The notes below the pieces were generated by a model, which saw nothing but the letters and a program-made list of their open reading frames with translations, was not told the origin of the DNA and made no database searches. Both the position numbers and the translations under genes were made by a program. From NCBI GenBank assembly GCA_024635755.1, contig JAGXIF010000046.1, positions 1-48,950 of the forward strand: 48,950 nucleotides of DNA, written 5' to 3'. Of the stretch, positions 18,617-26,558 are shown in pieces. The stretch is from Halothiobacillus sp. Lineage in GTDB: Bacteria > Pseudomonadota > Gammaproteobacteria > Halothiobacillales > Halothiobacillaceae. Position 1 is the stretch's first letter. Every line of letters begins with the position of its first letter.

Positions 18617-19879
18617 TTAGAAATAGTGACGCAGGCGCAGCGTGATGCCGGTGGGCAGGTGACCGAACTCCGAACGCGGCCGGCCATCGGCATCCAGCCC
18701 GCGGCCGCTGGCATGCTGTATCGACAGCAGCAGGTCGGTCTCGTTGCCGATGGAGTAGTTCAGGTTGACCTGGTGCAGTAGCGCGGCCTGTCGTGAGCCG
18801 TCCTCGTCCCGCAGCGGGCTGGCGAGCAGCAGGTAGCTGCCATGCAGCAGCGGCGTGAGGTCTTGGGCGGCGCTTAGGCCCAGCACCCGTTCACCCAGAT
18901 GCGGTTGCAGCCCCGCAAGAACCCTGGGTGATCGGCCCACCGAGGCGAGAGCGGCGCTGCGATGGGCGCCGTCACCATGCTGATACCACTCGGCCGTGAG
19001 CAAGGTGCCGCCCGCCAGCCGATAGTCCACGCCGGCCACCCAGAACAGCGCCGCATCGCTATTTGACCCGATGCGCTGTCGCACCCCCTCGACTCGCCAG
19101 CCCATCCCCTGCCAGTCGCCCTGGAGGGCCGCCCCGATGACGTTCTCGCCGCGAACGCGGCCGGCCAGCGCGGCCAGTTCCGATTGCATGCCCACCTGGC
19201 GGCGGTAGTACAGCGCCGTGCTGTCCTCGCCTCCGTCATCCAGCGCGTCGCCCTGGTCGCTCTGACTGCCCTGGCCGCCTTGGGGCGAGAGCACGTAGGC
19301 GAGGGTGAGCGAGGAGACCGGCGAGGGGTACCAGTCGACCACGGCCGCATCGATACCGGGCTTGTAGTCCGTGTCCAGGTCGGTGGGCGCGAAGGCGCCG
19401 AAGACGTTCATCGGTTGCCAGAAACGCCCCATGCCCCAGTCGATCGGCTGGCGCCCCACGCCGACGGTCACCTGGTCGAACCGGCGACGATAGACGGTCC
19501 GGTCGACCTCGTAACCCAGCCGCGTGCTGGCACCATTGCCGCCTCGATCCACCCAGTCCTGTGCCAACGGTCGCCAGCGGAACAGGTCAGCGGCCGCCGA
19601 CTCGCCGCCAACCAGCCCGTCCCGATGGATCCGCCGTGCCTTGAGGTGGGTCGACCATTGGCCGGTGGGGTTGGTGCCGTCGAGCATCAGGCGCAGGCTC
19701 TGCTGATCGGCGGTCAGGCGCTCGCCCCCGTCGCTGCCGATATCCCCGACCTTGGGCCAGGCGACGCTGCCCAGGACGGATGCCCGCCCGGTCAGTTCGG
19801 CGGCATCCGCAAGGCCGCCGAACACCAGCGCACCGACGAGGATGAGCTCAGCGGCCCGTCGGATGATCGGGGTCGACAT
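18617..19879 (-). CDS. Uncharacterised outer-membrane beta-barrel protein
   Basis: The 420-residue precursor has a signal peptide ending ADA (about 1-27). It shows alternating hydrophobic and aromatic strands throughout and a terminal phenylalanine (RLRHYF), the classic recognition signal for barrel assembly. A conserved-looking core reads VGRQPIDWGMGRFWQPMNVF. I cannot assign it to a named family. The gene overlaps the end of the upstream ABC ATPase by 32 bases, so it is the last member of the five-gene LolA-like/ABC operon. It most likely forms the outer-membrane part of that system. Short inserts such as SPQGGQGSQSDQGDALDDGG look like surface or periplasmic loops. Confidence 0.75.
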   Translation of the reverse strand: MSTPIIRRAAELILVGALVFGGLADAAELTGRASVLGSVAWPKVGDIGSDGGERLTADQQSLRLMLDGTNPTGQWSTHLKARRIHRDGLVGGESAAADLFRWRPLAQDWVDRGGNGASTRLGYEVDRTVYRRRFDQVTVGVGRQPIDWGMGRFWQPMNVFGAFAPTDLDTDYKPGIDAAVVDWYPSPVSSLTLAYVLSPQGGQGSQSDQGDALDDGGEDSTALYYRRQVGMQSELAALAGRVRGENVIGAALQGDWQGMGWRVEGVRQRIGSNSDAALFWVAGVDYRLAGGTLLTAEWYQHGDGAHRSAALASVGRSPRVLAGLQPHLGERVLGLSAAQDLTPLLHGSYLLLASPLRDEDGSRQAALLHQVNLNYSIGNETDLLLSIQHASGRGLDADGRPRSEFGHLPTGITLRLRHYF

Positions 19880-20555
19880 GCTCGTCGCTCACGATACGGC
19901 CGTCGCGCAGCTTGATGATGCGCTCGGCCCGTTCCATCACTCGCACGTCGTGCGTGGAGAACAGGAAGGTGGTTTTCTCCTCGTGCGATAGCCGGTGCAT
20001 GATGTCGAGCAGGGCGGTGGCGTTCTCCGAATCGAGGTTGGCGGTGGGCTCGTCGGCTAGCACCAGTCTCGGCCCGGCGGCGAGGGCGCGGGCGACGGCC
20101 ACCCGTTGCTGTTGCCCGCCGCTGAGGGCCGCCGGCCGCCGATTCATCAGGTCTTCCAGCCCGACCAGCTGAAGATAGTGCTCGGCGCGCTCGCGTCGGC
20201 CCGTGGCGTGTCGCCCCTGGAGGACCATGACCAGTTCGACGTTCTCCAGGGCGCTCAATACCGGCACCAGGTTATAGGCCTGGAAGACGAATCCCAGTTC
20301 GAACAGGCGGAACTCGGCCAGCCGGGCCTCCGGCAGGCCGGTCATCTCGGTGTCGTTGAGCCAGACCCGTCCGTCGCTGGGGGTGTCGAGCCCGCCGATG
20401 ATGTTGAGCAGGGTGGTCTTGCCCGACCCCGAAGGCCCCACCAGTGCGGCAAATTCGCCCTCGGCCACCTCGAGATCGATGTCGGCCAGCGCCTGAACGC
20501 CGACATCACCCTGTCGGTAGCACTTGCCGATGCCTTCCAGTTTCAGCAGTGTCAT
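19848..20555 (-). CDS. LolD/MacB-type ABC transporter ATPase
   Basis: The 235-residue ATPase has Walker A GPSGSGKTTLLN, a signature LSGGQQQRVAVARAL, Walker B LVLADEP and the family's FVFQAYNLVPVLSALENVEL. It belongs to the LolD/MacB/FtsE class, which powers extraction or periplasmic mechanical work rather than solute import. I use the ATG at 20555; a longer frame to 20717 adds non-homologous arginine-rich sequence. It is preceded by two FtsX-fold permeases on the same strand (85-base gap) and overlaps the barrel gene. Gene order argues for a dedicated export or sorting complex distinct from the housekeeping LolCDE, whose genes are not here. Confidence 0.9.
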   Translation of the reverse strand: MTLLKLEGIGKCYRQGDVGVQALADIDLEVAEGEFAALVGPSGSGKTTLLNIIGGLDTPSDGRVWLNDTEMTGLPEARLAEFRLFELGFVFQAYNLVPVLSALENVELVMVLQGRHATGRRERAEHYLQLVGLEDLMNRRPAALSGGQQQRVAVARALAAGPRLVLADEPTANLDSENATALLDIMHRLSHEEKTTFLFSTHDVRVMERAERIIKLRDGRIVSDEHVDPDHPTGR

Positions 20556-20640
20556 TGCGATCGTCCCGCCATAAATATCCTTCCTGGTGTACCGGTCCGG
20601 TGCACTCGACGCGGCACGCGATGCGTTCGTCGTTCGCGAC

Positions 20641-21930
20641 TCATGTCTGCAGCGCCTCGACCGGGGTGGTCCGCGAGGCCTTGATCGCCGGATAGATGCC
20701 GCTGGCCAGCGTGGCACCGAAGACGATCGCGGTCAGCTGGATCACGCGCCCGGCGGACAACTCGGTATGGATCACCGGGTCCATGAAGGTGCCCATCATT
20801 TCCGTCCCGCCGTTCATCAATGCCCCCAGGTCCAGGCCGTGGTGGGCAAACCACAAGTGGATGCCGCCGCCGATCACCCAGCCTGAGGCGACCGCGAGCA
20901 GGCTCAACAGCAGCGACTCGCAGCACACCAGCGCCAGAAGCTGGCGCCGCCCCAGCCCCAGGGCGCGCAGCAGACCGAACTCGCGGGTGCGTTCCAACAC
21001 GCTCATCAGCACCGTGTTGAAGATGCCAAAAACCACCAGGATCAGGATGAGCGTCAGAAAGATGTAATTGCCCGCATCGTCGATCAGGATGAACTGCAGC
21101 AGTTGCGGCATCATCTCGCGCCAGTCGAGTACCGCGACCGCTCCGCTGGCACCTGCTGTATCCAGGGCCGTGCCCAGGCGGGCCTTCCATTGCGCCAGTT
21201 GGTCGGGGTCGTCGAGGAAGATGGCAAAGCGCGTCACGGGATCCTGGGCCGGGTCGGCCCCCTCGCCGACCAGGAAGTGCCGCGCCAGGCTGATGTCGCT
21301 CAATGCCAGGTAGTTGTCGAGCTCGTCGACGCCCGAATCGAAGATGCCGCGGACCCGGCCGAGCTGGGCCTGGGAGTTGCCGCTGCGATCGCCTGCCATC
21401 AGCACAACCTTCGAGCCGATGCCCACCTTGAGCTTGCCGGCCATGCCGTCGCCGATCACGATGCCGCGGCTGTCGCCCGGTGCCAGCCAGTCGCCCTCGA
21501 CCAACCTGGGTCTGAGCATCTTCGCGCGGTGATCGTCTGCCGGTTGCAGGCCTTCTAGGCCCGCGCCGACGGAATTGCGGGCCGAGCTGGCGAGCACCTG
21601 CAGCGAGACGCGGGGTTCCACCTGGCCCGCGATGTCGAGCGCCTCGATCCGCTTGGCGAGCCGGATGCCCTCGGCAAGGTACTTGTGGTTGGCCGGCGCG
21701 GCGAGGTAATCGCGGGGCTGGACGGTCAGGTGCCCTTCGCCGAGCGCGATCGCGTTGCGTACCATCGAGTTGTGGCTGCCATCGCCGATGCCAATGAACA
21801 GCACGGCCAGGCCAAAACCCGCGGCGATCGAGGTGAGCGTGATCAGGGTGCGGCGTCGATGCCGCCACAGGTTGCGCCAGGCCAGTCGCAGCAACATGGC
21901 GACAGGCAGGCGGCCGAAGCGGGGGCTCAT
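20641..21930 (-). CDS. LolC/E-type (FtsX-fold) ABC permease, second of two
   Basis: The 429-residue permease has a first transmembrane helix near residues 27-47 and a large periplasmic domain (about 55-300). Three C-terminal helices follow, with the conserved IFNTVLMSVLERTREFGLLRALG segment. The ending ASRTTPVEALQT is the typical LolC/LolE/MacB coupling tail. Its ATG (21930) overlaps the upstream permease stop (ATGA), which shows translational coupling and supports this start over one at 22206. The two permeases differ in sequence, so the transporter is probably a heterodimer with two copies of the ATPase. Confidence 0.88.
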   Translation of the reverse strand: MSPRFGRLPVAMLLRLAWRNLWRHRRRTLITLTSIAAGFGLAVLFIGIGDGSHNSMVRNAIALGEGHLTVQPRDYLAAPANHKYLAEGIRLAKRIEALDIAGQVEPRVSLQVLASSARNSVGAGLEGLQPADDHRAKMLRPRLVEGDWLAPGDSRGIVIGDGMAGKLKVGIGSKVVLMAGDRSGNSQAQLGRVRGIFDSGVDELDNYLALSDISLARHFLVGEGADPAQDPVTRFAIFLDDPDQLAQWKARLGTALDTAGASGAVAVLDWREMMPQLLQFILIDDAGNYIFLTLILILVVFGIFNTVLMSVLERTREFGLLRALGLGRRQLLALVCCESLLLSLLAVASGWVIGGGIHLWFAHHGLDLGALMNGGTEMMGTFMDPVIHTELSAGRVIQLTAIVFGATLASGIYPAIKASRTTPVEALQT

Positions 21931-23243
21931 CGCATCACCTCCACCGGCTTGAGGCGAGTGGCCCGCCAGGAAGGGATCCCCGCCGCGATCAGTGTCAGCA
22001 CGGTCATCAGGAGCGCTGCCAGCAGGACGTGTCCGGCCTCCAGGTGAAGCGGGATCACCGGCTCGAAGACCATCCCCGCCCAGTCGTAGCCGTCCGGCAG
22101 GGCCGCACTGAAGTCGATACCGTCCTCGCCGAGCCAGCCCACCACGGCCGCGCCCAGAAGTATGCCGAACACCGCCGAGACCAGGGCGAGGAAAAACGCT
22201 TCGCACAACATCACCAACAGGAGCCAGCGGCGCGGCATGCCGATGGCCAGGAGAATGCCGAATTCATGGCGGCGCTCGTGGACGGCCATGAGCATGGTGT
22301 TGAGTACGCCCAGTGAGGCGAGCGAGATCACGATCAGGCCGACGATCAACAGAATCGTCTCGCTCAAGGCCAGCATGTCGGCCACCACCGGGTTGAGCTC
22401 GCGCCAGTTGCGTACCACTGCCGGGCCGCCGAGGGCATCCAGGGGGGTGGCCGCGGCCAGTTCGCTAATGACCTGCTCGAGTTGTGCCTCAACGGATGCC
22501 AGCTGTGCCGGGTCATCGACCCGTATCGCCAGTTCGTGAAAACCCTCGTCCAGATACATCAACTCGCGGTAGGCGCGGATGGATAGCAGCAAACCGGCGC
22601 GGTCGAAGTCTGGTGCCAGCGGCTTGAGCACGCCGGTGACGCGGTAAAGCGCGTTGCCGATGCTGCCGTCGATCGCCTGCGTGACCAGCACCATCTCGTC
22701 GCCGGGGCCGACCAGCATGTTCCTGGCCAATTGTGAACCGATCAGCACCGGCTGGTGTTTCGGGTCTTCCGGGCCGGCCGGGGGTGACGCCAGCCGGGCA
22801 TCGCCAAGGCGCAGGTGATCGAGCCTTTCGGTCACCTGCGCCTCGCGTTGCGGATCGACCGCCTGGATCATCACGCCGCTCGAGGTCTGAGCGGCACTCG
22901 CCAGCCCGGCGGCGTAGAGCCGCGGTGCAACCCGGATGCCGTCCACCTGTGTCTCGATCGCCTCGAGCCATGCCGAGGGCAAGGTGGCGTAGGGGTCGCG
23001 GTCATCGATGAAGGCTTGACGGTGGACTTGCAGGTGTCCCGTGGTGCGCTCGGTGGCCGAGGCGACCATCTGATCGAGCATGCCTTGGAGCAGGGCGGCA
23101 TACAGGATCACCACCATCAGCCCGCCTGCCAGGGTCGAGATTGTCAGCAGGCTTCGGGTGGGATTGCGCCATATGTTGCGCCAGGCGACGAACGTCAGCA
23201 GGGAAAGGCGGCTGCGGGCCGAGTCTGGGGGCGGGTGTCGCAT
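21927..23243 (-). CDS. LolC/E-type (FtsX-fold) ABC permease, first of two
   Basis: The 438-residue protein has the same layout as the next gene: an N-terminal helix (about 34-56), a large periplasmic domain, three C-terminal helices around GVLNTMLMAVHERRHEFGILLAIG, and the tail TRLKPVEVMR. It starts four bases after the stop of the LolA-like gene and ends inside the start codon of the second permease. Known relatives (LolC/E, MacB) extract lipids or lipoproteins from the outer leaflet of the inner membrane. That this pair does likewise is inference from fold and neighbours. Confidence 0.88.
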   Translation of the reverse strand: MRHPPPDSARSRLSLLTFVAWRNIWRNPTRSLLTISTLAGGLMVVILYAALLQGMLDQMVASATERTTGHLQVHRQAFIDDRDPYATLPSAWLEAIETQVDGIRVAPRLYAAGLASAAQTSSGVMIQAVDPQREAQVTERLDHLRLGDARLASPPAGPEDPKHQPVLIGSQLARNMLVGPGDEMVLVTQAIDGSIGNALYRVTGVLKPLAPDFDRAGLLLSIRAYRELMYLDEGFHELAIRVDDPAQLASVEAQLEQVISELAAATPLDALGGPAVVRNWRELNPVVADMLALSETILLIVGLIVISLASLGVLNTMLMAVHERRHEFGILLAIGMPRRWLLLVMLCEAFFLALVSAVFGILLGAAVVGWLGEDGIDFSAALPDGYDWAGMVFEPVIPLHLEAGHVLLAALLMTVLTLIAAGIPSWRATRLKPVEVMR

Positions 23244-23247
23244 GGCG

Positions 23248-24057
23248 TCAGTGACGCCGCTTGAGGTTCTGCAGGGAGAAAAAGCCGGGGTCGAGCGGCA
23301 CGCCGAAGGTGATCTGTCGATACGCGATCACGGTCGACTCGTTCGGCTTGTCCTGAGGTTGCAGGGTCAGTCGCATGGGCACAAATCGCTCGTCGACCCG
23401 CTCGATCTGGTCGAAGCTTAGCGTGCGCACCAGCGCGCCCGCCTCGTCATAGTACTGGGCGATCCGCGGGGCAAGGGTTTCCTGCTCGATTTCCATCACC
23501 ACCCGCCCCCAGACGACTGGGGCATCCGGGCGGGGAATGGCGGTCAGTTCGTAGATCGAGACGCCCTCGCGCTCGCCCTCGAAGGTGATCTCCGAGCGGT
23601 AGTCGTCCTCGAAGTAGCTTTCGCGCACCAGGTCGTCATGGGTGAAGTGGCTGCCCATCCAGGACCCCGACATCATGCTCGAGGGGATCTTGGTGACGCG
23701 GTCGATCTTGGGCAGGTAGTTCCAGATGTTCTCCTCGACCTTGAGGGTGGCGATGCCACGGTCCTTGATCGGGGCCCGGATGACCACCAGCGAATAGTCC
23801 TTGCCCAGCGACCAGGCCTCCAGCGTCATCTCGCGCTCGTAGCGCTGGGTCCTGACCGTCATGCTCATGGTCGCCTGCGAGGTCTGGCCGTGCCAGAGCC
23901 GATCGATGTGGCGAACCAGCTCGTCGACAGTGATCGCCCGCGCCGGCATGGCGATGGCCAGCAGCAGGAGCGTGGCCAGCAGGGTGGCCAAGGTGGCCAG
24001 GGTGGCGAATGCCGCACGGGCCTTCGCGGCGTGCATGACGAACGGGATGCTGGGCAT
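23248..24057 (-). CDS. LolA-like periplasmic carrier protein
   Basis: The 269-residue product resembles the 'outer membrane lipoprotein-sorting protein' group (LolA-like fold). It has a signal peptide ending PARA (about 1-38) and mature sequence beginning ITVDELVRHIDRLWHG. Typical family features are the WNYLPKIDRVTKIP and SWMGSHFTHDDLVRE segments and the repeated beta-strand pattern. LolA-like proteins ferry lipidated or hydrophobic cargo across the periplasm. The ATG at 24057 is preceded by GGTGAGGAG and gives a clean signal peptide; a frame open to 24354 is not supported. The signal peptide core is built of tandem nine-base units encoding ATL repeats (ATLATLATLLATL), a possible slippage site. 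It is the first gene of the operon. Confidence 0.85.
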   Translation of the reverse strand: MPSIPFVMHAAKARAAFATLATLATLLATLLLLAIAMPARAITVDELVRHIDRLWHGQTSQATMSMTVRTQRYEREMTLEAWSLGKDYSLVVIRAPIKDRGIATLKVEENIWNYLPKIDRVTKIPSSMMSGSWMGSHFTHDDLVRESYFEDDYRSEITFEGEREGVSIYELTAIPRPDAPVVWGRVVMEIEQETLAPRIAQYYDEAGALVRTLSFDQIERVDERFVPMRLTLQPQDKPNESTVIAYRQITFGVPLDPGFFSLQNLKRRH

Positions 24058-24219
24058 GGCGGACTCCTCACCGATACCGCGTTCTCGCGGGGTACCGAGA
24101 AGGCTAGCACCAACCCGCCGTCGAGGGAGGTTTCGTGGCCGGCGATCGCTCTGGCCCGGCCCGGTTCGTGGCGCTTTATGTGGTGGCGGGGCAACGGTTC
24201 GGCCAGTGGCCGAATTCGG

Positions 24220-24225
24220 TACAAT
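24220..24225 (+). promoter_or_regulatory. Likely -10 element of uvrD, placing the start site at the ATG
   Basis: TACAAT (24220-24225) matches the -10 consensus at five of six positions. A start site about seven bases on would fall at 24232, the A of the uvrD ATG. There is no Shine-Dalgarno sequence before that ATG. No good -35 is present (TTCGGC or GTTCGG at 16-17 spacing). No LexA box is visible. Confidence 0.45.
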
Positions 24226-24231
24226 GCCGGC

Positions 24232-26436
24232 ATGTCCCAAGATCCCATTCTCGACCCCCTCAACGCCGCCCAACGGGAAGCCGTGACCAGCCCGTCGCTG
24301 GCCACGCTGGTGCTTGCCGGCGCCGGTTCCGGCAAGACCCGCGTGCTCACCCACCGCATGGCCTGGTTGTGTGCCGAACAGGGTATCTCGCCCTATTCAC
24401 TGCTGGCCGTGACCTTCACCAACAAGGCCGCCGGCGAGATGCGCGGGCGCTTGGGGACGTTGCTCGACGGGCAGGATCTCGGCCCGCGGGGCGTCGACGG
24501 CATGTGGGTGGGCACCTTCCACGGGCTATCGCATCGTCTATTGCGCCAGCACACCCGCGAAGCGGGACTGCCGGACGGCTTTCAGATTATCGATTCGGAC
24601 GACCAGCTACGGCTGGTCAAGCGCCTGATCCGCGAGGCGGAGCTCGACGAGAACCGTTTCCCGCCGCGCCTGGTGGCCTCGATGATCAACGGCTTCAAGG
24701 AAGACGGGCTGCGCGCGCGCCACGTGGCGCCGGGCGACGACCCCATCCGCGACCAGGTGATCGTCATCTACAAGGCCTACGAGCGCGTCTGCGAGCGCAG
24801 TGGGCTGGTCGACTTCACCGAGCTGCTGCTGCGGGCGACTGAACTCCTGCGCGGCAACGATGCCCTGCGGGCCCACTACCAGCGCCGCTTTCGCCAAGTG
24901 CTGATCGACGAATTCCAGGACACCAACGCCCTGCAGTACGCTTGGGCGCGGCTGCTGGTGGGCGAGGAAAACGGCATCTTCGCCGTCGGCGACGACGACC
25001 AGTCGATCTACGGCTGGCGCGGGGCGAAGGTCGAGCACATCCAGCACTTCTCGCGCGATTTTCCCAACACGCATCTGGTGCGCCTGGAGCAGAACTACCG
25101 CTCGACGCGCACCATACTGGAGGCGGCCAACAGCATTATCGCCCGTAATGCCGGCAGGCTGGGCAAGAACCTCTGGACCGAGGGCGATGCCGGCGATCCG
25201 ATCCGCTTCTATCGCGCCTTCAACGACCAGGACGAGGCGCATTTCGTGGTCGAGCAGATCGCCGAGGCGGTCCGTGGCGGGTGCTCGCGCTCCGATTGCG
25301 CGGTGCTGTATCGCTCCAACGCCCAGTCGCGCCTGCTCGAGGAGGCGTTGATCCGCGAGGGGATGCCGTACCGCATCTACGGCGGGCTGCGCTTTTTCGA
25401 GCGCGCCGAGATCCGCGATGCGCTGGCCTACCTCAAGCTGGTGGCCAATCGCCAGGACGACACCTCCTTCGATCGCATCGTCAACCGGCCCACGCGTGGC
25501 ATCGGTGACAAGACGCTTAACGAGATCCGCCAGGCCGCCCGTGTCCAGGGCGCATCCCTGTGGGACGCGGCGCTGATCCTGCTCGCCGAGGGCAGCCTGC
25601 CATCCCGGGCCGCCGGTGCCCTGCGCCAGTTCATGACCCTGATCGAGGCGATCGACCAGCAGACCCTCAACGACGAGCTGGGCGAGCGCATCGAGAAGAC
25701 CATCGACAAGAGCGGGTTGCGCGCCCTGTTCGAGAAGGACCGCGACCGCGAGCGTGGCGAGGCCAAGATCGAGAACCTCGACGAGCTGGTCAGTGCCGGG
25801 CGCGGCTTCGTCATGGACCGAAACGCCGACCAGGAAATGGGTGAACTCGAGGCCTTCCTCGCCCACGCCAGCCTGGAGGCCGGTGAGGCCCAGGGCGCCT
25901 CCTGGGAGGACTGCGTGCAGATGATGACCCTGCACGCGGCCAAGGGGCTGGAGTTCCCGCAGGTATTCCTGGTCGGCGTCGAGGAAGGATTGTTCCCGCA
26001 CCAGATGTCGATCGACGAGCCCGGCCGCCTCGAGGAGGAGCGCCGGCTCTGCTACGTGGGCATCACCCGCGCCGAACGGCAATTGACCATTACCTGCGCC
26101 GAGTCGCGCCGGCTGCACGGCAAGCAGATGTTTCCCATGCCGTCGCGCTTTCTCGGCGAGCTGCCGCCGGACCTGGTCGAGGAGGTCCGCCCGCGGGCGA
26201 CGCGCGCGGCGGACGCCTTCGGCCCGCGGCGGCGGGAAGGTGAGCCGGCCCCGCGCACACACAAGCAGAACGAGACCGGCTTCGAGGTCGGCCAGGGTGT
26301 GCGGCACGCCAAGTTCGGCGAAGGCACCATCATCGACTGCGAAGGGGCGGGTGCCTCGGCGCGGGTCCAGGTCAACTTCGGCCAGCACGGCTCGAAGTGG
26401 CTGATCCTGTCCTACGCCAATCTGCAACCGGCCTGA
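24232..26436 (+). CDS. uvrD: DNA helicase II
   Basis: The 734-residue SF1A helicase unwinds DNA 3' to 5' in nucleotide-excision and mismatch repair. Motifs appear in order: the early AAQREAV (Q motif), GAGSGKT (30-36) Walker A, LIDEFQDTN Walker B, GDDDQSIYGWRGA, LEQNYRST, TLHAAKGLEFPQVF and YVGITRAE. The C-terminus carries the UvrD-type beta domain VRHAKFGEGTIIDCEG...KWLILSYANL, which separates it from Rep and PcrA. The ATG at 24232 starts the conserved MSQDPILDPLNAAQ; a frame open back to 23638 overlaps the divergent LolA-like gene and is not homologous. The start may be leaderless. Confidence 0.96.
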   Translation: MSQDPILDPLNAAQREAVTSPSLATLVLAGAGSGKTRVLTHRMAWLCAEQGISPYSLLAVTFTNKAAGEMRGRLGTLLDGQDLGPRGVDGMWVGTFHGLSHRLLRQHTREAGLPDGFQIIDSDDQLRLVKRLIREAELDENRFPPRLVASMINGFKEDGLRARHVAPGDDPIRDQVIVIYKAYERVCERSGLVDFTELLLRATELLRGNDALRAHYQRRFRQVLIDEFQDTNALQYAWARLLVGEENGIFAVGDDDQSIYGWRGAKVEHIQHFSRDFPNTHLVRLEQNYRSTRTILEAANSIIARNAGRLGKNLWTEGDAGDPIRFYRAFNDQDEAHFVVEQIAEAVRGGCSRSDCAVLYRSNAQSRLLEEALIREGMPYRIYGGLRFFERAEIRDALAYLKLVANRQDDTSFDRIVNRPTRGIGDKTLNEIRQAARVQGASLWDAALILLAEGSLPSRAAGALRQFMTLIEAIDQQTLNDELGERIEKTIDKSGLRALFEKDRDRERGEAKIENLDELVSAGRGFVMDRNADQEMGELEAFLAHASLEAGEAQGASWEDCVQMMTLHAAKGLEFPQVFLVGVEEGLFPHQMSIDEPGRLEEERRLCYVGITRAERQLTITCAESRRLHGKQMFPMPSRFLGELPPDLVEEVRPRATRAADAFGPRRREGEPAPRTHKQNETGFEVGQGVRHAKFGEGTIIDCEGAGASARVQVNFGQHGSKWLILSYANLQPA

Positions 26437-26558
26437 GGGAGCTTGAAGTTGGCAGCCGAGAGCTCGAAGCAGCTATTCTTCCAGCTTCGATCGTCCGGTT
26501 CTTGACCTTCGATTTCTCCAAACACTGAACTCATCTGAAACCTTCAAGGAGTCCTGCC

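Noticed and set aside
24181-24231. LexA box upstream of uvrD
   Set aside because: No CTG-N10-CAG palindrome is present in the intergenic region.
24607-26427. Long minus-strand open frame opposite uvrD
   Set aside because: uvrD motifs are complete on the plus strand. The antisense frame has no family features.
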